Made by a program: the position numbers and the translations under genes
Assembly: GCA_947177845.1 (NCBI GenBank)
Contig: CAMWVZ010000006.1
Coordinates: 1-20,805, forward strand
Direction of reading: 5' to 3'
Source of the DNA: an uncultured Bacteroidales bacterium
GTDB taxonomy: Bacteria; Bacteroidota; Bacteroidia; Bacteroidales; P3
DNA: 20,805 nt
In this document: positions 14,957-20,805 of the stretch, one piece after another
Position numbering within the stretch: position 1 is the stretch's first letter
How the letters are laid out: each line of letters begins with the position of its first letter
The notes under the pieces: model-generated
The model's database searches: none
What the model was told of the DNA's origin: nothing
What the model saw: the letters and a program-made list of their open reading frames with translations, nothing else

Positions 14957-16078
14957 TTATTCTTCCGCGGCGCGGAAAGCGCGTGTGGCCTTGGTGGTCT
15001 TGGGCTTGTTGAAAGCGTCCAAGTCGAGCGTGAGGCTGAGGTAGTTGGGCGCGCCTAAGACATGGTAGCGCGAGCGCGAATAGGAGAAGTTGAATTTGGA
15101 GATGCGGAAGCCCACACCCCACGAGAAGCCCACCACGCCTGCCTTATCCACCTGCCGCATATCGCGCGAGCGCATATAATTATACGAACCTCTTATATAG
15201 AAACCCTTGTAGGGAATAACTTCCAATCCCACCACGATATGCCGGCCGAGGTTGTCGAAAAAGTCGGCCGCCTTGCCGCGTTTCTTCACTTCTCCCGTAA
15301 CCAAATCTCTCTGCGCATAAGGGTCTTCGTAGTTTAACCTCCATTTCTGCAAATTGGGAAATTCCACCAAAAGACGCAAGGGCGCGTGGGGAATCTTTTG
15401 CGAAAGCGCCAGCGCCACTTCGAAAGGCATACGGGTGTGGCCGTTGTCGGAATAGGGCTTGACGGCCCCGCCCATATTGCGCAAAAGCAAGGAAACGGCA
15501 AACAGACGCGAGGAATTGGAATAGGTGGCCGACACGTCCACCGCCATGCCGACAGCCGCATAGCGCTCCATCTGCGAAACAATCATCTTGAAATTGGCAC
15601 CTATCGTGAAATGGGAATCTATCTCCCTGCCCCACCCCGCTATCAACGCCAAGTCGTTGGCCGAAGCCGTGCCGTATTCGTATCCATATTCGTCTGTGAC
15701 ATAGATTTTTCCGTAGTTGCCGTATTGGGCGTGGAAGGCGAAACTCCCCACATCCTTGAAGGTGCGGCTATAGGAAGCGAAACCGTAGTTGGTTCCGTTG
15801 AAATAGTTGACGTAGTTGAAGGCGAGGTGGTTGTGGATTTCGTCGGTGATGAGCGAAGGATTGGAGAGGGAAAGGGTGATGTCGGCGTCGCGCACCGAAA
15901 GGAACTCCGCGCCCATGGCGCCTATACGCGCCGAATTGGCCATGTCGAGAAACGTGAACGAAGCGTTGCCGAACTGCGCACGGGCACCTGTGCCGCCCGC
16001 GGCCGCACAGAACGACAGGCATACCAGCGTCCGCAAGCATACCGCCGCTTTGGAAATCCGTTTGCGTTCACCTTTCAT
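14957..16078 (-). CDS. porQ: Type IX secretion system protein PorQ
   Basis: The 373-residue product starts with a signal peptide (about 1-34, ending ARA-Q). It continues as an outer-membrane beta-barrel of the PorQ/PorV kind, with the N-terminal pattern FGNASFTFLDMANSARIGAMG, then LSLSNPSLI near residue 70, and repeated Tyr/Gly-rich strands such as HLAFNYVNYFNGTNYGFASY. In the family, PorQ belongs to the PorU-PorV-PorQ-PorZ attachment complex that anchors T9SS cargo to the outer membrane. This fits the T9SS tail of the protein at 375-1469. It lies 12 bases after the TrmH-like gene and probably shares its transcript. PorQ is the best fit by overall pattern; the main alternative is another member of the PorV/PorQ barrel family. 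Confidence 0.82.
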   Translation of the reverse strand: MKGERKRISKAAVCLRTLVCLSFCAAAGGTGARAQFGNASFTFLDMANSARIGAMGAEFLSVRDADITLSLSNPSLITDEIHNHLAFNYVNYFNGTNYGFASYSRTFKDVGSFAFHAQYGNYGKIYVTDEYGYEYGTASANDLALIAGWGREIDSHFTIGANFKMIVSQMERYAAVGMAVDVSATYSNSSRLFAVSLLLRNMGGAVKPYSDNGHTRMPFEVALALSQKIPHAPLRLLVEFPNLQKWRLNYEDPYAQRDLVTGEVKKRGKAADFFDNLGRHIVVGLEVIPYKGFYIRGSYNYMRSRDMRQVDKAGVVGFSWGVGFRISKFNFSYSRSRYHVLGAPNYLSLTLDLDAFNKPKTTKATRAFRAAEE

Positions 16079-16090
16079 AGAAAGGCAAAT

Positions 16091-16642
16091 TTAAGAAAAA
16101 TAACACTGAAACGCCTGCCACAGCACCATGCCTATCGAAACCGAGACGTTGAAGGAATGTTTGGTGCCGAACTGGGGAATTTCCAACGCCCCGTCGCAGG
16201 CATCCACCACCGCCTGCTGCACGCCCTCCACCTCGTTGCCGAAAACAAAGGCTATCCTTTCGTCTTTGGCGGGGTGAAAATGCTGCAAGGCCGTGCTGCC
16301 GTGCACCTGTTCCACCGCATACACCTTGTAGCCCTGCTCGTGAAGAGCCTCCACCGCCCGAAGCGTGTCGTCGAAATGCTGCCATTCCACACTGAGCGTG
16401 GAACCCAAGGCGGCCTTCTCGATTTCGCGGTGGGGAGGCGTGGCCGTGAAGCCGCACAGATAGAGTTTCTGCGTGCGGAAAGCATCGCAGGTGCGGAAAC
16501 AGGAACCTATGTTGTGCATACTGCGCACGTTGTCCAAAACCACACAGAACGGGAATTTGGCCGCTTTCTTGAACTCGGCCACATCCATGCGCAGAAGCTC
16601 GGGCATGGTCTTGAGCGGGTGCTGCGAAATGATTTCCGGCAT
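16091..16642 (-). CDS. TrmH-family (SpoU) RNA 2'-O-methyltransferase
   Basis: The 183-residue product has the three SPOUT motifs of the SpoU/TrmH family: NVRSMHNIGSCFR (38-50, motif 1 with Arg50), FVFGNEVEGV (132-141, motif 2) and IPQFGTKHSFNVSVSIGMVLW (154-174, motif 3). These form the knotted S-adenosylmethionine site. It is compact and lacks the N-terminal L30e-like domain of RlmB. The exact target nucleotide, tRNA or rRNA, cannot be read from the sequence. It lies 22 bases after punA and 12 bases before porQ. Confidence 0.9.
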   Translation of the reverse strand: MPEIISQHPLKTMPELLRMDVAEFKKAAKFPFCVVLDNVRSMHNIGSCFRTCDAFRTQKLYLCGFTATPPHREIEKAALGSTLSVEWQHFDDTLRAVEALHEQGYKVYAVEQVHGSTALQHFHPAKDERIAFVFGNEVEGVQQAVVDACDGALEIPQFGTKHSFNVSVSIGMVLWQAFQCYFS

Positions 16643-16664
16643 GATGCGTGAGCGGTTTTCTGCG

Positions 16665-17486
16665 TCAGAGGGTTTCCAAAATCTCCTTCACCAAGCCCAC
16701 CAACACCGAAACGGTCTTCTCCACGGCGGCCAACACTTCTTCGTGGCTTACTTCAAGGACCACTTCGCCGCCTCCGAGGTCGGAAATCACAGAGACACCC
16801 ATTACCTTCATGCCCAAATAGTTGGCAATGATGACTTCGGGAACCGTGCTCATGCCCACCGCATCGCCGCCGATAACGCGGAAATAGCGGTATTCCGAGG
16901 GGGTCTCGAAAGTGGGGCCCGTGGTGCCCACATACACGCCCGTCTGCGCCTTGATGCCCATGCGGGCGGCGGTGTCGAGGCAGTGTTGAAGCAGATCCTT
17001 GTCGTAGGCGTTGTGCATGGAGGGAAAACGTTCGCCGAAACGTTCGTCGTTGGGGCCTATCAGGGGGTTGGGAAGCAGGTTGATGTGATCCTTGATGAAG
17101 ACGATGTCGCCCACTTGATAGTTGGGGTTCATGCCTCCGGAAGCATTGGAAACCAAAAGTTTCTCAACTCCGAGCGCTTTCATCACAAAGATGGGGAAAG
17201 TGACCTCGCTCATCGGATAGCCTTCGTAGAAATGGAAGCGGCCCTGCATGGCCACCACCCGCTTGCCGTTCTTAAGACGGGCGAAGAGCAGCTGGCCTTT
17301 GTGTCCGGCCACGGTGGAAACGGGGAAGTTGGGTATGTCTTTATAAGCCACCGTCTTTTCTATATTCAATTCGTCGACCAAAGTGCCCAGGCCCGAACCG
17401 AGAATCACGCCGATTTCGGGGTGGTAGTTGTCGGTGACGCGGTTGATGTAGGCCACCGTTTCCTGAATTTTCTCGAACTTTTCCAT
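16665..17486 (-). CDS. punA: Purine-nucleoside phosphorylase, class I
   Basis: The enzyme cleaves purine nucleosides with phosphate in purine salvage. The 273-residue product has the trimeric class I motifs: GSGLG (30-34), GHKG (61-64), GRFHFYEGY (82-90), NASGG (114-118), FET at 193-195 (Phe193 and Glu194 matching human Phe200 and Glu201) and GMSTVPEV (211-218). The position equivalent to human Asn243 appears to be Asp236 in the SVISDL segment, which bears on base preference. His248 fits human His257. The gene lies 68 bases after lpxK, so it may be in the same transcript or have its own promoter. Confidence 0.93.
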   Translation of the reverse strand: MEKFEKIQETVAYINRVTDNYHPEIGVILGSGLGTLVDELNIEKTVAYKDIPNFPVSTVAGHKGQLLFARLKNGKRVVAMQGRFHFYEGYPMSEVTFPIFVMKALGVEKLLVSNASGGMNPNYQVGDIVFIKDHINLLPNPLIGPNDERFGERFPSMHNAYDKDLLQHCLDTAARMGIKAQTGVYVGTTGPTFETPSEYRYFRVIGGDAVGMSTVPEVIIANYLGMKVMGVSVISDLGGGEVVLEVSHEEVLAAVEKTVSVLVGLVKEILETL

Positions 17487-17554
17487 ATCGGTATGTATTT
17501 ATTTTCGTGTCGTTTGCCGTCTTTTATCTGTCGCGTTTATTGGCCGCCTTGTAT

Positions 17555-18694
17555 CTATCTGCCGCCGCGCACAAAATCCCGCACCGCACGGTCGAATTCC
17601 TCTCCTTGCCCGAAAAGGAACTCGGTTCGGATGGGGATATAGGCCACCGGCAAGTGGCAAAAATAAGCAAAAGCGGCGGTATCTTTGAGCCGGCAGTAAT
17701 CTTTTTGGGTGGTGAGCAGGAGGGGCGAGCCGCCTTGGGCGGCGAGCCCACGGGCGCGCTCGGCCAGGGCCTGTATTTCCTGCGGGGTGTAGGTGTGATG
17801 GTCGCCGAAGCGGCGGTGTTCTACAATGTCGTAGCCTTGCCGGTGCAGGTGGGCTTCGAGCGGGGCGGGGTTGGCGATGCCGGTGAAGAGAAGGATGCGG
17901 TGCGGGATTTGCGCGACAAGGTCGCGGAAATCGTCGTGGTCGGTGCCGTGGGCTGTGTCGACCCGCACAAAATCTCCGTATTTTACGGTGGTGAAGAAAA
18001 CCTGTTGATACGGTGCAGGTTTCCATGACGACAGAAAGGCGTCGCGGTCTTCCTCCCGCCAATCGGAGGGGCATTTTCCAAACACGACGATTTGTGCGCG
18101 GCGGCTTCCGCGGCGGCTCTCGCGCAAGGTGCCGTAAGGCAGGAGATGGTCGCGGAAAAAGGGCTTCGAGACATCGCTCACCAAGATATTCAGACCCGCC
18201 TTCACCTGCCTGTGCTGGTAGGCGTCGTCCAAAATACACGCCTGCAAAGCGGGAAACTCCCGACGCAGCGCCTCCACACCTTCCTTGCGGCGGGCGGCCA
18301 GATAGAGGGCGAAACCGTGCGGGCAGACAGCCTTACCCTGGCCGCCCGCCGCAAAATTCTCCATATACTGCACGGGCTCGTCGCCTATCATCTCCGCATT
18401 CATCCCCTCCTCCGCCAAAAAATTCCCCTTGCTGCGCCGTCCGTATCCCCGGCTCACGATTCCCACGGCGAAATCACGCCCCAGCATCCGTACCAGATAC
18501 TCGGTGAGCGGCGTCTTGCCGCTTCCTCCCGCACAAAGGTTACCCACGCAGATTACCGGAAAACCGAAAGCGTGGCTTTTCTTCAAACCTTTGTCGAAGA
18601 GCATATTGCGAACCCTCACCGCCAACGCATAGAGAGGCGTGAAGGGCGAAAACGCAAGGCGCAGAATACGGGCATGGTTCTCGATAAAGGGCAT
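17555..18694 (-). CDS. lpxK: Tetraacyldisaccharide 4'-kinase
   Basis: LpxK phosphorylates the 4' position of the lipid A disaccharide at the inner membrane. The 379-residue product shows a hydrophobic N-terminal helix, the Walker A-like GNLCAGGSGKTP (51-62), the VSRGYGRR segment, GDEP (104-107) and the family motif DDAYQHR (156-162; Phe is more usual than Tyr). The length is normal for the Bacteroidota. It is transcribed away from the DUF2795 gene across a 114-base AT-rich gap and opens the minus-strand run ending in porQ. Confidence 0.92.
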   Translation of the reverse strand: MPFIENHARILRLAFSPFTPLYALAVRVRNMLFDKGLKKSHAFGFPVICVGNLCAGGSGKTPLTEYLVRMLGRDFAVGIVSRGYGRRSKGNFLAEEGMNAEMIGDEPVQYMENFAAGGQGKAVCPHGFALYLAARRKEGVEALRREFPALQACILDDAYQHRQVKAGLNILVSDVSKPFFRDHLLPYGTLRESRRGSRRAQIVVFGKCPSDWREEDRDAFLSSWKPAPYQQVFFTTVKYGDFVRVDTAHGTDHDDFRDLVAQIPHRILLFTGIANPAPLEAHLHRQGYDIVEHRRFGDHHTYTPQEIQALAERARGLAAQGGSPLLLTTQKDYCRLKDTAAFAYFCHLPVAYIPIRTEFLFGQGEEFDRAVRDFVRGGR

Positions 18695-18752
18695 CTTTTC
18701 AAATATCTGTTTTTCAATTCTAAAATCAATGTGCTAAGGTAGTGATTTTTTA

Positions 18753-18783
18753 CTTGCATCTCTGCAAAAAAATCATATTTTTG
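18753..18783 (+). promoter_or_regulatory. Promoter for the DUF2795-GT operon
   Basis: CTTG (18753-18756) is followed after 19 bases by TATTTTTG (18776-18783), matching the Bacteroides -33/-7 pattern except for one base of the -33 box. A strong AGGAGG ribosome site follows at 18796-18801 before the ATG at 18809, leaving a leader of about 20 bases. Near-identical AT-rich direct repeats, TGCA7TCA (18763-18775) and TGCA8TCA (18782-18795), flank the -7 box; a regulator site is possible. Confidence 0.6.
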
Positions 18784-18808
18784 CAAAAAAAATCAGGAGG
18801 GTAGAATT

Positions 18809-19030
18809 ATGTATTGGACGTTAGAAATGGCCTCGAAATTAGAGGATGCGCCTTGGCCGGCCACCAAAACCGACTTGATCGACTACGCGCAGCGCTCGGG
18901 TCTTCCTCAGGAAGTTCTTGAAAATCTGGAAGAACTCGAAGACGAAGGTATCGCCTACGACGGTATCGAAGACATTTGGCCCGACTATCCTTCCAAGGAA
19001 GACTTCTTCTTCAACGAAGACGAGTATTAA
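18809..19030 (+). CDS. DUF2795 family small protein
   Basis: This 73-residue acidic protein matches a conserved Bacteroidota family that begins MYWTLE(M/L)AS and ends in a run of acidic and aromatic residues. Seen here are the LEDAPWPATKTDLIDYAQRSG core and the VLENLEELEDEG helix, which resembles a small helical fold. DUF2795 members are widespread, and their function is unknown to me. A perfect AGGAGG site and a near-consensus promoter precede it, suggesting high expression. The GT2 gene starts three bases after its stop, so the two are probably in one transcript. Confidence 0.88.
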   Translation: MYWTLEMASKLEDAPWPATKTDLIDYAQRSGLPQEVLENLEELEDEGIAYDGIEDIWPDYPSKEDFFFNEDEY

Positions 19031-19033
19031 TTA

Positions 19034-19978
19034 ATGAAGAAGCTTGTTTCCATTTTAGTGCCTTGTTATAACGAGGAGGCATCTTTGCCGCACCTTTGGT
19101 CGGAATTGCAGAAAATCATGACCGACGATTACGATTGGGAGGTGCTTTTCGTGAACGACGGCTCTAAAGACCGTACCTTGCAGATTTTGAACGAACTCTA
19201 CCATGCCGACCCTCGGGTGAGCGTGGTGGATTTGTCGCGCAACTATGGTAAGGAAAAGGCCATGCTGGCGGGTTTCGACCATGTGGCCGGCGACTGCATG
19301 GTGATTATCGACGCTGATTTGCAGGACCCTCCGCGCTTGATAAAGGAGATGTTGCAGAAATGGGAGGAGGGTTATGACGATGTGTATGCCCACAGGATTT
19401 CGCGCGGCAAGGAATCGTGGCTGAAAAAGAAATTCTCACTTCTCTTCTATAAGATTTTGCAGAAGGGTTCTTCCTTGTATATTCCCGAAAACGTGGGCGA
19501 TTTCCGCCTGCTTGACCGCAAGTGCATCGAGGCCTTGAAGGAACTCCGCGAGTCGGAACGCTATACCAAGGGGCTTTTCTGTCAGATAGGCTTCAAGAAA
19601 ATCGGGATTGATTTCGACCGCGACGACCGTGTGGCGGGCACCACGAAATGGAATTTCAGGAAACTGTTTTTCTTGGCGGTGGACGGCATCGTTTCGTTCT
19701 CCAATTTCCCCTTGCGCATATCCACCCTGCTCGGCTCCATCGCCGCCCTCGTGTCTTTGGTCTTGGGCGGTTTCTACCTCATCAAGGCCGCCATTTTCGG
19801 CGACCCCGTGGGAGGTTTCCCCACCCTCATTGTGGTAATTCTCTTCCTTGGAGGCGTGCAGCTTCTGAGCATCGGCATCATCGGGGAATATGTGGGGCGC
19901 ATCTTCATCGAATCGAAACACAGACCCGTTTATTATATAAACAGTTACAAGTCACATATTTCAAAAGACAGTGAATAG
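19034..19978 (+). CDS. GtrB-like GT2 glycosyltransferase with two C-terminal membrane helices
   Basis: The 314-residue product has a GT-A family 2 domain with VPCYNEE (9-15), NDGSKD (41-46) and DADLQDPP (93-100, the metal-binding DxD region). A segment FDRDDRVAGTTKWN fits the GtrB/dolichol-phosphate-sugar synthase pattern. Two hydrophobic helices follow at about 229-250 and 264-290. By family this enzyme moves a sugar from a nucleotide donor onto undecaprenyl phosphate at the inner membrane, for later use outside the membrane. The sugar is not evident. It lies 3 bases after the DUF2795 gene, and the next gene's GTG start overlaps its end. Confidence 0.88.
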   Translation: MKKLVSILVPCYNEEASLPHLWSELQKIMTDDYDWEVLFVNDGSKDRTLQILNELYHADPRVSVVDLSRNYGKEKAMLAGFDHVAGDCMVIIDADLQDPPRLIKEMLQKWEEGYDDVYAHRISRGKESWLKKKFSLLFYKILQKGSSLYIPENVGDFRLLDRKCIEALKELRESERYTKGLFCQIGFKKIGIDFDRDDRVAGTTKWNFRKLFFLAVDGIVSFSNFPLRISTLLGSIAALVSLVLGGFYLIKAAIFGDPVGGFPTLIVVILFLGGVQLLSIGIIGEYVGRIFIESKHRPVYYINSYKSHISKDSE

Positions 19979-20805
19979 GAAATCTTTTTTCGACAGCCCT
20001 TGGTGTGGACTGGTATGGTTGGGTATTTCCCTGTTGGTCTGCCTGTTTTTCGCTTGGTCGGTTTCTCCTCTTTATGTGAACGAGGGTGGGGACAGCGCTA
20101 TTTTCAAAATTGTCGGACAAGGTATCTTGAATGGAAAACTCCCCTACCGGGATTTGTTCGACCATAAAGGCCCCGTTGTTTTCTATTTGAATGCTCTGGG
20201 GCTTTCGGGTGGAAAAGTAGGACTTCTTGTGTTGAATGTGCTTGCTCTTACAGCCACCCTCTGTTTGGTCTACCGCATTTCGCGCCTGTTCTCCTCCGCA
20301 AAAAAATCCTTTTGGATATCCTTGCTTTCCTTGCTGTATTGGGCGATTTTTTCGGAAGGAGGAAACCTGACGGAGGGCTATGCGCTTCCCGCCGTCGCCC
20401 TATCGCTATATCTTGTGCTGCGCCTTTGTCAAAACCCGCAAAAAACCTTTGCAGGCTACTTTGTCGGCTTGTGTTTCGCATGGATGCTCCTGCTTCGAAT
20501 GAACGATGCGGTGATGTTGCCCGGCGGCCTTTTTGCAGGCTTTTTCCTCTATGGCTTGGTTCAGAAACGCTACAAACAAATCCTTGTGGCAACGCTTTGG
20601 TTCCTGGTGGGTGTCGCCACCTTGGTTTTACCATTTGTCATCTATTTCGCCGCCCAAAACGCCCTTGCCGATTTCTGGTACGGGCAGTTCACTTTCAACT
20701 ATCTGTATTCCAAACAAAACTCACACGCCTTTATCAATTACGGCAATCTCGTCGTGTGTCTGCTTTTGGTTGTTTCCTGTGTTTTGGCCGTAGGAAAGAA
20801 GAAAG
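19971..20805 (+). CDS. GT-C type membrane glycosyltransferase, partial (cut at window end)
   Basis: The frame opens with a GTG at 19971 that overlaps the TAG of the GT2 gene by eight bases; it runs off the window after 278 codons without a stop. The visible part has a hydrophobic helix (about 11-31), then NEGGDSAIF with an acidic residue at the expected catalytic place of GT-C enzymes, then LPYRDLFDHKGP, a motif common in ArnT/PMT-like (GT39 or GT83) enzymes, and further membrane helices. By family such enzymes move a sugar from a lipid carrier onto a lipid or protein on the outer face of the inner membrane. It is well placed to use the product of the GT2 upstream. The exact family and substrate are not determined. 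Confidence 0.8.
   Translation, partial: MNRKSFFDSPWCGLVWLGISLLVCLFFAWSVSPLYVNEGGDSAIFKIVGQGILNGKLPYRDLFDHKGPVVFYLNALGLSGGKVGLLVLNVLALTATLCLVYRISRLFSSAKKSFWISLLSLLYWAIFSEGGNLTEGYALPAVALSLYLVLRLCQNPQKTFAGYFVGLCFAWMLLLRMNDAVMLPGGLFAGFFLYGLVQKRYKQILVATLWFLVGVATLVLPFVIYFAAQNALADFWYGQFTFNYLYSKQNSHAFINYGNLVVCLLLVVSCVLAVGKKK

Noticed and set aside
15386..16651. Open frame of 421 codons on the plus strand opposite porQ and the TrmH-like gene
   Set aside because: Antisense to two genes with recognisable products; no motifs of its own.

Overview
This window looks like a chromosomal segment from a member of the Bacteroidota, most likely the order Bacteroidales. The evidence is a type IX secretion (T9SS) component (PorQ) and a protein with a T9SS type A sorting tail, an OstA-like protein, LptB and LpxK, an OmpH-family lipoprotein, a DUF2795 small protein, and promoter candidates of the Bacteroides form TTTG-N19-21-TAnnTTTG. 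Most genes look about 50-57% GC in the lines I sampled. Genus and species cannot be set from the sequence alone. I saw no tRNA, rRNA, CRISPR array, insertion sequence or prophage, and no gene-free stretch above 300 bases.

Layout. (1) 1-136 is the tail end of ssb, ending in the diagnostic DDNLPF tip, followed by a terminator. (2) 375-3936 is a plus-strand group of four exported proteins: a tail-fibre-type S74 (intramolecular chaperone) protein with a T9SS tail, an AT-rich zinc metallopeptidase, and two unrecognised lipoproteins. It ends at a perfect 19-bp bidirectional terminator. (3) 4020-14070 is a tight minus-strand run of eight genes, transcribed recQ - OmpH lipoprotein - nadC - tandem PepSY-like protein - OstA-like - pssA - purS - dsbD, with several overlapping gene junctions. 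A near-consensus promoter lies upstream of recQ. (4) lptB (plus) diverges from recQ and its stop abuts the stop of porQ. (5) 14957-18694 is a minus-strand run lpxK - punA - trmH-like - porQ. (6) 18809-20805 is a plus-strand run of a DUF2795 protein, a GtrB-like GT2 glycosyltransferase, and a GT-C type membrane glycosyltransferase cut by the window end.

Theme. Much of the window concerns the cell envelope: lipid A (LpxK), LPS export (LptB, OstA-like), phospholipid (PssA), outer-membrane chaperone (OmpH family), envelope thiol redox (DsbD), T9SS surface attachment (PorQ), and probable lipid-linked sugar handling. The part least explained by known biology is the 375-3936 cassette. It pairs a possibly self-cleaving, T9SS-exported chaperone-domain protein with a metallopeptidase that shares a 13-residue motif just after the signal peptide. 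The second candidate is the PepSY-like protein, with a repeat-built acidic linker inside a housekeeping operon.
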